Positions 21,986-32,450 of a stretch of DNA of 64,000 nucleotides are shown here, piece after piece (positions within the stretch are counted from its first letter, which is position 1; the number at the start of each line of letters is the position of its first letter). The notes beneath the pieces are model-generated. The model did no database searches. It was given only the letters and a program-made list of their open reading frames with translations, and was not told the DNA's origin. Source of the DNA: Halichoerus grypus (lineage: Eukaryota > Chordata > Mammalia > Carnivora > Phocidae). Made by a program: the position numbers and the translations under genes. The DNA lies in the NCBI RefSeq assembly GCF_964656455.1, contig NC_135719.1, forward strand, positions 10,767,163 through 10,831,162, written 5' to 3'.

Positions 21986-22424
21986 AACTGAACTGGTCTC
22001 TGTAGCAGCTGTGTGATTTTCCCCAGTTTATTGGTGATGGAATGAAGGCCCCCGAGGAGGCTCCCACAAGACACCAAAGCCCTGAATGAGAGAGGGAGGG
22101 CTGGGAACGTGGTCCACGCATTCCCTCCCTCCCTGCTGGGTCTTGGCTTTGCCATAGCGCCTTTCTGTCCCTCGGCCAGGTCTTGCTGGGTTCCAGTGAC
22201 ATCGTTCTCTCCTCTTGTCTCTTTAGGCCCAAGGTTTGGTGATGAGCTCTCACTATTGCCCAGCCTGGGTGCCTTGGTGTCCCTCAGCGCGTCCCTCAGG
22301 CCTGCCCTCTCATCTGTAAATTGTCCTTTATCAAGTGGTGCTGAGTGGAAACTTTGGAGTGTACTATTTGCTACCTACACATCTTGACTGATAACCACTT
22401 AGAGGAGGATGGGAGAGGTTGCAC
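21986..22424. other. Unassigned sequence
   Basis: No gene called. Opposing frames at 21933-22253 (minus) and 22109-22387 (plus) cover the same bases. Confidence 0.4.
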
Positions 22425-22565
22425 AGCCTCACTGTACCTCAGTTTCCCTGACCCGTAAAATGCCTCCTTAGGGTTGTTGGTGTATGCTGATGTTGCATAA
22501 AGAGCTCAGCACAGAGACTGGCACAAAGAAAGCCCCACGTAAGTGTTTGCTGTTATTTTTATGAT
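22425..22565 (+). repeat. MIR SINE 3' part
   Basis: The plus strand reads GCCTCACTGTACCTCAGTTTCC, GTAAAATGCCTCCTTAGGG, AGCTCAGCACAGAGACTGGCA and CACGTAAGTGTTTGCTGTTATT in MIR order. Confidence 0.82.
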
Positions 22566-22799
22566 TTCTGCATTCCTTGTGCAAGGCCCCTCTTAAGACT
22601 GTACAACTGGCGTCAGCCCCCGGGGCTCTCTCGTCAGAGCGGGAGCCGCGCGGGGATTCAGCAGCTCCTGAGTTCTGGGCTGAGGGGCAAGAAGGACGAA
22701 GCCAACAAGAGGAGACGGTATGATCCAGGATGCTTTAAGGCTGGTGCACCGGAGACGAGGCATTGGGCAAGCTGACTGCCCCCGGCTTGTGCAGAGTGG

Positions 22800-23108
22800 C
22801 ACACGGATGCACGTACACAAAGGCTCATGTACACGCAGGGGTCCGCAGGCGCGCGCACACAGATGCACATACACACAGGCGTACGTAGGTATGCATGCGC
22901 ACACAGATGCACGTACATACAGGCGCACGTACACACAGGCGCCTGCAGGCGTGCGCGCGCACACGGATGCACGTACACAAAGGCGCATGTACACGCAGGG
23001 GTCCGCAGGCGCGCGCACACAGATGCACATACACAGGCGTACGTAGGTATGCATGCGCACACAGATGCACGTACATACAGGCGCACGTACACATATGTGC
23101 GCGCACAC
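22800..23108. repeat. CpG/CA-rich minisatellite with a 160-bp higher-order period
   Basis: Units begin ACAC(A/G)GATGCAC at about 22801, 22857, 22901, 22961, 23017 and 23059. The block starting at 22801 repeats at 22961, giving a 160-base higher-order unit of three subunits (about 56, 44 and 60 bases). The sequence is almost all alternating purine-pyrimidine (GTACGTA, GCATGCGCACAC, GCGCGCGC). Because stop codons are absent from the unit in several frames, long artificial frames appear on both strands (189 and 147 codons); these should not be taken as proteins. Confidence 0.92.
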
Positions 23109-23294
23109 AGTCTTCAGGTGCGGCGGAAGCATCACACTTCCCCGAAACCTCGTGGAGTGCACATTAAGATCCCCTTCTCACATCCAAATTTGAATCTTTC
23201 TCTAGTATTTTCTATTAAAGTGAGCAACTCAGGCCCTAATGGAATTGTTTTTGGACAGTTAATGTTCTGAGCTGTGGACTGTGTACTTTATCAA

Positions 23295-23870
23295 TTCAGC
23301 GAAATTTATTAAGTATCCTTTTTGTGGCTGACACCGGGATGGGTATTGGGAAGGTGATGATAGAGAAAAGAGATAAGGGCCACGGCCTCACGTGGTTGAC
23401 ATTCTAGTAGGGAAGAGTGCCAAAAAAAAAAAATGAATGAATGAATGCATACATAAGTAAGCAAAGGAGCACAAGAATGACAAGTTGCAACGCATCTTGG
23501 GAAAGGGAGTATTGCAGACACAGGGAACAGCATATGCAAAGGCCCTGAGGCAGAAGAAAGACGTTACTGGGTAGGAGGAATCACAATAAAAGCCATGAGG
23601 CGGAGTGAGCAGGAGGGAGACAGGAGAGCTGAGGTTGAGAGGTGGCCATGCTGGTCCTGTAGGGCTCCTCCGGCCACAGAACCGCATTGGCCTGTTTCTG
23701 CCCAGGTGATAAGAACCATTTTTGGGGTTCTAGGGAGGAATTACTTGGTGCACTGCTGTTTCACTGATGTGCAAATGGGGGATGGATGAGCAATAGGCTG
23801 TTGCAGTTTGGGTGAAGGTGACGGCAGCGTGGACTGAGTGCGGGAAGTGCCTGGTAGGAGCTGTAGGAGT
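23295..23870 (-). repeat. L2 LINE 3' region, reverse orientation
   Basis: A long antisense L2 tract: GAAATTTATTAAGTATCC, GGTTGACATTCTAGTAGGG, ACACAGGGAACAGCATATGC, AAAGGCCCTGAGGCAG, CATGAGGCGGAGTGAGCAGG and GCTGTTGCAGTTTGGGTGAAGG. A GAAT microsatellite (23433-23447) sits within it. Coding capacity is lost. Confidence 0.75.
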
Positions 23871-24189
23871 TCCTGATGGGTTGTGGGGGGAGGGGAGGAT
23901 TTATAGGGAGAAGGGGGAAAATCCAGTAACACCTATAGTTTCTGGCTTTCTCAAATGGTATCTTTCTTCCCTCTTATCTTGGTTAAGAATTATCTAACCG
24001 GTTTCTGCACGTATGCATATCACCTGGTGAGGGCAGTCACAGCGGAAGGCCGTGGTTTGCATGAGTGCATGATCGTGGGTCCAGTGCAGACTTCTTCCTC
24101 CAGGAACAAGGCCCCATGTCACCTTGGGTCCTTGGCTCGTGAAGGCGGTTCTCGTAATCTGAGAGCCTAGAAGATTTAAAGATCCTTCT

Positions 24190-24255
24190 CTACAGGGTTG
24201 AGTAACTTGTCTGGTGCCGCACAGCTGGTCAATGGCGGGAGCCAGGCTGCAGTTT
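24190..24255 (-). repeat. MIR SINE fragment, reverse orientation
   Basis: GGTTGAGTAACTTGTCTGG, TGCCGCACAGCTGGTCAATG and GCGGGAGCCAGGCTGCAG on the plus strand are the antisense MIR core. Confidence 0.6.
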
Positions 24256-24732
24256 TGCCAAAGGGATCAGCTCTGGGCAAAGAGTGGGACCCTGGTTACA
24301 TCCCTGCCTGGCAATTCCCAGATACCCCTGGGTGCCAGGTAGTGTCACAGGACCGTGGACCGTGCTCCAGGCCGCAGTGGACTGCAACGCCTTTTGGAGT
24401 TCATGGCAAGTGGGAGACACTTGAGAGTCCCTGGGGCAGGGTGACTCACTCAAGCACGTTCATCCCTAGCAAGGTCTGAGGGAAAGAAGGAGACTTAAGG
24501 CCCGTTTATACATGGAAGCTTGGAGGCATAAGCAAGGCCTTATCTCAAAGTGTGCACTTCTCCCCGTACTGTCCTCCTCTGATGACAAGCATTGAACTCA
24601 TCTCTTAGAAAATACAGTTAACCCTTGAATAACACCGGGGTTAGGGGCACTGATTCACACCCCCACCCCCCCCCCGGAGTCAAACATCAGCTATAACTTT
24701 TGACTCCCCCGTAACTTAGCTAATAGCCTACT

Positions 24733-24914
24733 TTTTAAAAAAAGTATTTATTTTAGAGAGAGAGAAAGCGCGCACAAGTGGGGGGAGGGAGAGGGACAAG
24801 CAGACTGCACTAAGCAGAGAACCTGACACGGGGCTCAATCTCGTGGCTCTGAGATCATGATCTGAGCTGAAATTAAGAGTTGGATGCTCAACCAACTGAG
24901 CCACCCAGGCGCCC
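24733..24914 (-). mobile_element. SINEC nested in MER2, reverse orientation
   Basis: Minus-strand SINEC with head GGGCGCCTGGGTGGCTCAG; tail side shows AAAGTATTTATTTTAG on the plus strand. The 13-base target duplication CTAATAGCCTACT, copied from MER2, lies at 24720-24732 and 24915-24927. Confidence 0.95.
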
Positions 24915-25021
24915 CTAATAGCCTACTGTTGACCAGAAGCCTTACTGGTAACATAGCACATAGTTTGTATGTATACTTATAATCAAGTAAGCTTGAGGAA
25001 AGAAAATGTTAAGAAAATCAC

Positions 25022-25213
25022 GGGGGCACCTGGGTGGCTCAAATGGTTAGGCGTCTGCCTTCAGCTCAGGTCATGATCCCAGGTCCTGGTATCGAGCCCC
25101 ACATCAGGCTCCCAGCTGGCTCAGCAGGGAGCCTGCTTCTCCCTCTCCCTCTGCCTGTCCCACTGCTTATGTGCTCTCTCTCTTAAATGAATAAATAAAA
25201 TCTTAAAAAAAAA
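25022..25213 (+). mobile_element. SINEC nested in MER2, forward orientation
   Basis: Head GGGGGCACCTGGGTGGCTCA, body with CTTCAGCTCAGGTCATGATC and GTATCGAGCCCC, tail AAATGAATAAATAAAATC. The short duplication (AAAATC(A/G)) at its sides is less clear. It lies only 107 bases from the oppositely oriented SINEC in the same host element. Confidence 0.93.
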
Positions 25214-25311
25214 ATCGTAAGGATGAGGGACTGGACCATATTTGTTGACAAAAATCCACATGTAAGTGGACCCACACAATTCAAACCCGTGTTGTTCAAG
25301 GGGTCAGTGTA

Positions 25312-25949
25312 CCTGGTAAACCTATCAGAGAGGAATCCTATAAGGTCCTTTTAAAAAGAAAAGAATGAAGAGACCGAGAGTGGCCAGTGTTTACATGGAC
25401 AGAGAAGGGTCACACTTGAAGTGGGCCCCAAGCTCCTTTGCCCCAGAAGAACATTTCAGATGGTCCTGACATGACAAAGCAAAGGTATGAACTCCCCATT
25501 CATACCAAGAATAGAAAAGACCTCATGTAGGTCCAGTCAGTTAAGATCTAGGAAAACGATGAGCTGTTTTGCAATCATTAAAGATAATGGTTGGGGGGAT
25601 ATTCTGTGGCTTTGGGATGCATAGGGTAGAGAACTGAGTGAAGAAACAGATTCCAAAACTGTAGTATAGGTTGGGTGTTCTCTGCACTTAAGGAGAAGGA
25701 CTTAGAAGTATTATACAATTTCTTGAATTGTCTGTAATCTGGTTTTGTCACATTAAAAAGAATGCAGTCAGAACCCATTTTCCTGGTGTAGTTGTAATGT
25801 TTAAAGGCTGAGGAGAGAGTGCCAATAACCCAAGTTTGCAAAATTCCCTGTCCAAAGGAGGACAGGGATGCGTTCTTCCGGGACCATTGAGCCGGTGGAA
25901 GCCGCCAGTGGAAGGACAGAGCTGGGGACCCCTGACTAGTGACTCAGAG
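25312..25949. other. Unassigned sequence
   Basis: No named repeat or gene. The minus frame 25578-25841 (87 codons) has no recognisable domain. Confidence 0.4.
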
Positions 25950-26040
25950 ACAGCAGGTGTTCATGGAGTGCCCTTCCGTGCCCCAGCATAGTACCACATA
26001 AAGCGGCACCAAGGAAGCTTACGGTTGGGCCCCGGGATGG
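25950..26040 (-). repeat. L2 3' end fragment, reverse orientation
   Basis: AGCAGGTGTTCATGGAGTGC, CTTCCGTGCCCCAGCATAG and GCACCAAGGAAGCTTACGG on the plus strand fit a decayed antisense L2 terminus. Confidence 0.5.
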
Positions 26041-28267
26041 GGTGGATGGGGTGACCACAGGATGGATGTGGGGATGGGGCTGTGTGTGTTGGCCTTTGGG
26101 CTTCTGCATTTTCTACTTGGACCTTAGGTGACCCCATGGAGAGAGGAATGACATGGTGGGGGGGGCGGAGGTGAAGGGGGCCCAGGAAGCATGGTTTGAA
26201 ATAATCACACTCATCCTTTGTGGGACCTCCCTCCTGATGCCCCTGCAGCGATTAGATCCCTCCTTGGCAAGCCTTGCCTTTTCAGAATGCTCTGTGGCAA
26301 AAAAGTCCCACTCAGTCCCACAGGAAGGGTGTTTTGTACCGCCCCCGCGCCCCCCCCCCCCCCCCCCCCCCGCCGAGCTCCAGTTTGGGCACAGGCCCTT
26401 CTGTGAAGGTTGAGGATTCTCAGGCCTGGCCTTTCCTGAACAGGTTCACACACACTCCGTCTGGGCCTGCCGGCAGATTCAGCCTCGTACGGCTTCTCAC
26501 TACGGGGGTGCCCCGTTGCCTGGATCCCTGGCACCTCTCCCCCTTTTTCTCTGCTCCAGGGGTTTTGGTGGCAGCCCTTTTGGGCCCGCCCAAACGCTCC
26601 TGGGTCTTGAGACGAAGATGCGAAGAGCCTGGTTATCATGGGCAGGAAGTGGGCTCTACGAAGTGCCCCTTATCCTCTGCGCCAGAAGCCAGCAGACCTT
26701 CAGGCATTCCTCATTCTGCTGTTTGTCGAACCCACTTTGGTGTTTATTAGAAACGTGAGTTAGTTGCCGATGTGAATTCTGGATTGGGGCTTCTCTTGGA
26801 GCGGTCTTGACTGAACCAAGGAGTGGCTCCAGGCTGGACAGGGGTCCCTTTCTCCATGGGCCTGGTTCCCCCCACCCCAATCTGCTCTCCTTGGGGTAGC
26901 CCTTGCTGGCCCCGGTAGGCAGGGGACTTCGGGACCCTCGGTCGGACCATACACTGCAGAGTGCATCCCTGGGCGCCGCTCCCATTTGCCACCCCTGCAG
27001 GTTACGGGGGGGGCCGCAGGCCAGTTGGCAGTAGGCTTTCCAGTTCCGTGTGAGGGCGATTTCTCCTCCCAACTAGAAGTTCCAGAAGGACATTGGGAGC
27101 AGGAGCAGATACCGATGGCAGATCTACTGCCGAGGAGAGAGAAATTAAAGATGCCTCTGCACTCCTTGCTCCACTTTCCAGACGCTACTACCAGCTGGAG
27201 CCAGCAGGTGGGTGTAAGGCCGGGCCTCCAGGGATTCCCTGCCCCTTGTTTCTGTGCCCTCCTCTGGGAAGTTTGCTCTGCTCCGGCCTGGCCTGTGGAA
27301 GTCCTCACCAGCCGTCCACGGTGGGCCCGAGTGTAACCCCTTGTCATCTCCCCAAGAGGTGTTGTGAGCCTGCAGGGTTTTGAGAGCGTGAGCTTAGCCA
27401 GGTTTAGAGAAGAGGCCCAGTGCGTGATGCTAGTCCCACACTCTGTCCTGCAGACACACTGAGAGCCCCTGCGGAAACGCTAGCATGTGTGGTCTCACTG
27501 CGGGGACAGCAGGAGTCCCCAGGCTGAGAGCGTGGGGATGTCCCCATGTGAACCTCCGTGTTCTCCTAAGGGAGTGCCGAAGGTAGACTTTGTAGGAAAC
27601 CTGCATCCTTGTACTTTGGGCAGCTGCTGATGAGACAGGGGCTTTGTCCCCAAGATTGAGAAGCTTTCCAGTGTGAGGAATTCTAGCAACGCTGTCTGGA
27701 ACGGGCCACCTTGGTTCACAGGCACCAGGGCTGGGTTTTCCGAGAACAGGAGGGTGCTGCAGAGTAGGGGAGGCCTAGCGAAGGAAATGTGCACTTAGCC
27801 CGGGACGTTTGTAAGGTTGAAGGTCAGGGTCAGACTCCTGGGGCATGGGGTTCTGTATCCCAGCTAACCGCCCCCAAAGATATTCTGGGTTTCAGAGACC
27901 CAGGAGGCCCCACATCCTTGTTTCCCCCCAATAACCTAGGAACTGGTCGTCTATAAAGAGATCCATATTATAGAAAAGCCTTTTTGGCTTCCTGCTTACA
28001 TCATCCTTTGTGGGAATAATTCTCTCCATCCTTGCACCTGGTGTCAACTCCCCGGACTTCTGAAAGATGTCACCATTGTCACATGCTCATTGACTGCTCA
28101 CCCTCTGCCCGCAGGTGTCTGGATGTGGATGGGATTAGTGCCAGAGAAAGGGTATTAAAGATATCAAAAAAAAAAAGGCAGAGGGGGAGGGATGCTTTTG
28201 CACACAGATGACTCTGATACACAAACTCAGGAGGAGGATGGGGTTGCAGGGAAGGAGGGGGGGCATC
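26041..28267. other. Long unassigned GC-rich interval
   Basis: About 2.2 kb with no repeat I can name besides the C run (26350-26371) and G-rich tracts (26155-26180). It holds long overlapping open frames: minus 26760-27347 (195 codons), minus 26211-26639 (142), plus 26274-26750 (158), plus 26986-27336 (116). They conflict on both strands, lack domains and have low-complexity proline runs from the C tract. I therefore treat them as chance frames, though single-copy exons cannot be excluded. Confidence 0.4.
26350..26371. repeat. Poly-C run of 22 bases
   Basis: An uninterrupted C run preceded by GCCCCCGCG and followed by GCCGAG. The complementary strand is a poly-G tract. It produces the poly-proline stretches of the overlapping frames. 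Confidence 0.95.
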
Positions 28268-28400
28268 AGCACCAGAAGGCCTGGTTCGCTTCCTGGCTGT
28301 GTGACTTTGTATCACCCCCTCTCTGGTAGGCAGGGAGAAGAGTGGTGCCCACCTCAGAGGGTTGTCCAGAGGAATGAAAGGCTAACGCCGTGGCAGGTGC
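28268..28400 (+). repeat. MIR SINE fragment
   Basis: AGAAGGCCTGGTTCGCTTCC, TGGCTGTGTGACTTTGTATC, GGGAAGAGTGGTGCCCACC and CTCAGAGGGTTGTCCAGAGG follow the sense order of MIR. Confidence 0.75.
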
Positions 28401-29439
28401 CATGGTGGCTGGGAGGTCCCGTCAGTGGGACAGTGGAGTCTGTACCAGGGAGAGACGCCATGCTGCAGAAATGGAGAGCAGGGAAAATCCGCTCTGAGCA
28501 GAGCGTTTTTAGGAGAATGGGAAATTGAAGCTGACCTTGAGACAGAAAGTTGTAAGAGGCCCAGAGGCAGCGACTGGGACTCCCACAGGCTGGCCTCCTT
28601 GCAGGTGCAGGGCCTGGGTGCCCAGGCAACGCGGGGCCGCTTTGTGGCCAGAATCTAGAGTGCGTATCTACTGGAGGGGATGACACGAGGTTGGGGAAAC
28701 AGCCGCCTAGGAGCGGAGGTGGGGCCTGGCCCAGGTCGGGGAAGAGAGTCAGAGGTGTTCCAGGTGGCCTGGCAGGTAGGGAGAGTCCAGCCTTGGCGTT
28801 GGCCCTTGGTCCGTCCTGGGCCTTGACCGAGTGTGGTGTTGGGTGTAGGGAAGGGAGGATGAGCTGTCGCAGGGGAACCTTGTGTGTTTGCAGACTGGAC
28901 GCACACTCGTGCGTGCTCCCCTCGTGTTTTGCCATGGGCTTCGTCATCTGGTCCAGCTCTTTCAAGTCCCCCGAGGTCCCTAGCGCTTACCTTGTTTCTC
29001 GTTGATTTCCCGTGTACCTCATCTTCTCACCGTTTCTCCCTCTGGAGCAAATTTAGATTTTGTCCCACTTCAATTGTTCCTACATTTCTCAGCTAGTACT
29101 CCTGCTTTGTTGGGGTGAAGGCTACCGAGCGTGTTGCTGTTCAGTCTTTGGCAATGCTGAATTTTATGGTATGTGGAACGCTGTTTCTGCCTTTAGTAAT
29201 TTGATGACAAAGATGTCTTGGGAAATACAGCCAGGGAGCCACCCTGTGTGTCTCTAACAACAGGTAGATAATATTGAATCTGAGAAAGAAAACAGCAAGA
29301 AATATTTCTCTGGCTTTCAGTTCATTTGACAGGCGAGCTTAAGCGACTGTGCATATTTTCATGCTAAAGTTCCCTGGGGGTGATGTGGCTTTGAGGTATT
29401 TGCTGAAACCTCCCTTCCTTTATTCACACCCTTAAATAT
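28401..29439. other. Unassigned sequence
   Basis: GC-rich on the left and balanced on the right. The largest frame is minus 28354-28965 (203 codons), beginning in the MIR and lacking any recognisable domain; plus frames at 28691-29005 and 28884-29096 lie over it. No gene is called. Confidence 0.4.
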
Positions 29440-30390
29440 ACATCATTTGATTGAGGTATAATTTACACACCGTAAAATTCACCCTTTTAACATGTAGAAT
29501 CCTGTGGTTTTTAGTGTATTCACAGGGCTGTGCAACCTTCACCATTATCTCATTCTAGAACATTCCATCATCCCCCAAAGAAATCCCCTTAGTAATCATC
29601 TTTCATTCTACACCCCCCCCCCACCCTCCACCCCCGCCCCGGGCCCCTGGCAACCACTCATTGACTTTCTGTCTCTCTAGATTTAACTATTCTGGACATT
29701 TCATATAAATGTCTGGCTTGTTTCACTTAGCATCGCTTTTTCAATGCTCATCCACATTGTAACATGCATCAGAACTTCATTCTGTTTTATGGCCGAATAA
29801 TACTCCATTGTAGGGATGTAACAGATTTTAGACATTCATCTATCAGTAGACATTTGAGTTGTTTCTACTCTTTGGCTGTATGAATAATGCTGCTCTGAAC
29901 ATGCATGTGTAATTTTGTACGCAGACATATGTTTTGACCTCTCTTGGGTATATCCCCGGGAATGGAGCTGCTGGGTCATATGGTAACTGTGTTTAACATT
30001 TTGAGGAACTGTCAAACTGTCTTCCAAAGCAACTGCCCCATTTACATTTCCACCAGTAATGTAGGAGAGTTCCAGTTTCTTACAAGCTTGCCAACAGTTG
30101 TTATTGTCTGTCTTTTTGATTGGAGCCGTACTTGTGGGCCCGAAGTGGTTCTGATTTGCATTTTCCCTGATGGCAGATGATGTAGAACATCATTTCACGT
30201 GCTTATTGGCCATTCACATACAGTCTTTGGAGACACATCTGTTCAAATTGTTTGCCTATCTTTAAATTGAGTTATTAGCCTTTTTGTTGTTGGGTTGTAA
30301 GAGTTCTTGATATTTTCTGGATACTGGACCCTTATCAGATACACAATTTGGAAATGTTTTCTTGTTTTCTCCCATTCTGTGGTTGTCTTA
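29440..30390 (-). mobile_element. Old L1 (L1M), 3' UTR and ORF2 end, reverse orientation
   Basis: The best preserved old L1 here, about 950 bases. Antisense landmarks in order: TTGATTGAGGTATAATTTACAC, CATTCTAGAACATTCCATC, GCCGAATAATACTCCATTG, TGTTTCTACTCTTTGGCTG, GGAGCTGCTGGGTCATATGG, AAGCAACTGCCCCATTTAC, TCTGATTTGCATTTTCCC, TTGGGTTGTAAGAGTTCTTG and TTTTCTCCCATTCTGTGG. Several frameshifts and stops interrupt ORF2, so it is inactive. Confidence 0.93.
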
Positions 30391-31294
30391 AGTGCCCGTG
30401 TGCACAAGTACCCTTCACCAGAACATTGAGCCATCGGTAGCCACAAAGGCTAGTGCCCAGAAACTCCACCAGAGAACAGTACCTGTTTGCATCACTGGTG
30501 CCTACCCAGCACCAGTGATTTGAGTAAATGAATGGTTTTCCTTTGTAGCCTGCCTTCCGAGAGTAAAAAGGGATCTGGGTGAAGTAAGGGAAATTGGATA
30601 ATAAATTGCTGAGCGAAAACCCCAGAGGCAAGAGAGGGAGATCTGCGCACTGAGGCATCTCATATCTGGATATGCTTTCAAGATCAATGAAGAGAAAGAT
30701 GATGAGTGCAGAGCTGGGCTTGCACCTGTGTTTCTGACGCAGTAAATATACTTTTCCAGAATCAACAGGGTGGCTCTGCAGAGGCCTGTAAACGTGGTGT
30801 AATTATCGTGCCCCAAATTACAGTTGTCACCTATTGATTCTGTCCTCTCAGCGAGTATTGGCATTCTTCCTCCTGCCCCCACGCCACTCCACCCTGGCTC
30901 CTGAATCTAGTCCTCATCGACGCCCCCACAAACTGCCGGGCCCAGGAGGGAAGAGGGGGAGATGTTCAGGGAGGGAGGGGCCCAGTGCACCATTACCATC
31001 ACCTCGGTCAGGGAAGAGGCAACCGGGAGAGTCTCAGGTTTAGGGACAAGATGGAATGATGACACTCTGAGAAGTGGGATCAGAGAATCCAAAGAAACGG
31101 GTAGGTCTCAGCCTCCGTGGAGTAATGTGGATGGAGGAGGAGTTCTCCTTTTGCAGACAAGAGTAGAAGGGAGGCTTCAGTAATCCTAGAAAGAGGTCCC
31201 AGGTCATTCCTGTAGAGGAAGACATCTATTTATAAAGTGGCGAATGTCAGACCGTCATCTTCGAAAGTGGAAGTCCCTGGCTGTCTTGTTCCCT
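30391..31294. other. Unassigned sequence
   Basis: No repeat named. Minus frames 30335-30658 and 30502-30882 overlap. The reading at 30834-31043 and others show no domain. Confidence 0.4.
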
Positions 31295-31430
31295 CGCTCA
31301 CGCATTCTTCCGTCCTGTGAATAAACAGGCGTTGAGCTCACGGCGTGTCCCAGGAAGGGCCCGGGCTAGGGCTGCGGAGATGCAGGAAGGCCACCCTCTG
31401 CTTTCCAGGAGCCTCCTGGAGTACCCAGGC
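31295..31430 (-). repeat. L2 3' end, reverse orientation
   Basis: TCACGCATTCTTCCGTCCTG, ATAAACAGGCGTTGAGCTC, GCTGCGGAGATGCAGGAAGG and GCTTTCCAGGAGCCTCCTGG on the plus strand follow the antisense L2 terminus, at high divergence. Confidence 0.55.
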
Positions 31431-31949
31431 CCGGAGGCAGCGAGGTGCCTAGAGGAACCGGGGGACACTGAAGGGGATGGGGTTGGGCATCTCTGCTGGG
31501 CCGCGGAGGGGCCCCCGTGGGGTGTAGAGCCTGCAGGGAGGAGCCGCTGTTTATCAGGGAGACTGGGCAGTGCGTGTTGGGGCCTGCACCCCGGAAACCG
31601 CAGGGTGTGGATGGGAACTACAGGGAGTCTGCTGGGATCGTGGCCGAGGGCTGTCACTGGGAATAGGGAGGGAGGGGGAGATGGGCAGTCGGAATGTCCC
31701 CATCGGTGTTCTGCTCTGCAGGGTGGGGGTGTGGGGAGGTGGCAGGAGATTTGTGGGGGAAGCTCTCTGCAGGACTGGTCTCAGGGTGGGGTGGAGGCAT
31801 CCTGTCTGCTCTGCTTGGTGGGTCTGTCTGGCTGCTGGTCCTGCCCCTTGTCCCCAGAACACCTGACCCCATCCAGTTGCTCTCTGAAGCTGATTTGTCT
31901 TGGAAACGAAGCTTTCTTGGTGGAGGGGGTGGGAATGGATGGTGTGGAG
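31431..31949. other. Unassigned GC-rich sequence
   Basis: A 246-codon plus frame (31317-32057) spans this block but begins in an L2 tail and ends inside a hAT element, which argues strongly against a real protein. Three further frames of 95-148 codons overlap it on both strands. Confidence 0.45.
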
Positions 31950-32450
31950 CAGTGGGTGGTCCTCAAACTTTTTGTTCTTAGGACTCTTAATCCTCCTCAA
32001 ATCATTGAGGACCCCAGGGATTTTGTGTTTACAAGGGTTGTATCTGTGGGTATTTAATTAGAAATTAAAACTGAGGGGTGCCTGGGTGGCACAGTCGGTT
32101 AAGCACCTGGCTCGGTGTTTCAGCTCAGCTCTTGATCTCAGGGTCGTGAGATCGAGCCCCATATTGAGCTCCATGCTCAGTGCAGAGTCTGCCTGGGATT
32201 CTCTCTGCTTCTTTCTCTGCCCCTCCCACTCATTCTCTCTCTCTCTCTTTCTCTCTCTCAAGTAATCTTTAAAAAAAAAAAAGAATTTAAAACTGAGAAC
32301 ACACAGGCACATGTTCCATTAGCCATTAGTGATGACTAGAAACCCCCACTGCAGATTTGCGGGGAAGATGAGAGTGAAAAAGGCAAAGAAGGTCTTAGTG
32401 CTATTACGTAAATAGTTTTGGCCTCACGGATGCCCCTGGAAGGGTGGATT
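31950..32450. mobile_element. hAT-type DNA transposon fossil split by a SINEC
   Basis: Begins CAGTGGGTGGTCCTCAAACT (a CAGTGGTTCTCAAACT-type terminal repeat), followed by TTGTTCTTAGGACTC, ATCATTGAGGACCCCAGGG, GTATCTGTGGGTATTTAATT and, after the SINEC, GAACACACAGGCACATGTTCC, ATAGTTTTGGCCTCACGG and GCCCCTGGAAGGG. The right terminal repeat is lost or decayed. It is related to large hAT elements of the Zaphod/Charlie kind; the exact name is uncertain. Confidence 0.7.
32075..32282 (+). mobile_element. SINEC nested in a hAT element, forward orientation
   Basis: Head GGGTGCCTGGGTGGCACAG, a long CT-rich region and an A-rich end. The target duplication GAA(A/T)TTAAAACTGAG lies at 32061-32074 and 32283-32297. 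The body (TCAGCTCTTGATCTCAGGG) differs from the other copies, so it belongs to an older subfamily. Confidence 0.92.

Larger units (their letters stand above)
24615..25309. mobile_element. MER2-like Tigger (Tc1/mariner) DNA transposon with two nested SINECs
   Basis: The left end CAGTTAACCCTTGAATAAC and right end TTGTTCAAGGGGTCAGTG are near-perfect terminal inverted repeats, each next to a TA (24613-24614 and 25310-25311), the expected Tc1/mariner target duplication. Inside are AACTTTTGACTCCCC, ACTGTTGACCAGAAGCCTTAC and ATCCACATGTAAGTGGACCC in MER2 order. Two SINECs (24733-24914 and 25022-25213) were inserted later. No transposase is encoded. Confidence 0.9.

Noticed and set aside
22796..23108. 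CRISPR-like array
   Set aside because: Spacing of units is irregular (about 40-60 bases), the spacers are themselves repeated, and the genome is mammalian.
22593..23162. Cysteine-rich 189-codon frame on the minus strand that looks like a repeat protein
   Set aside because: It is the translation of the minisatellite; the opposite strand is also open (147 codons), which shows the openness comes from the repeat unit.
26274..26750. Proline-rich protein start at the C run
   Set aside because: The proline stretch exists because of the 22-base C run, which gives poly-Pro or poly-Gly in every frame; there is no other support.
28354..28965. 203-codon minus-strand frame
   Set aside because: It overlaps a MIR, has low-complexity Ser/Pro/His-rich text and no domain; three other frames cover the same bases.
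31317..32057. 246-codon plus-strand open frame
   Set aside because: It starts inside an L2 tail and ends in a hAT transposon, has no domain, and is crossed by long frames on the other strand.
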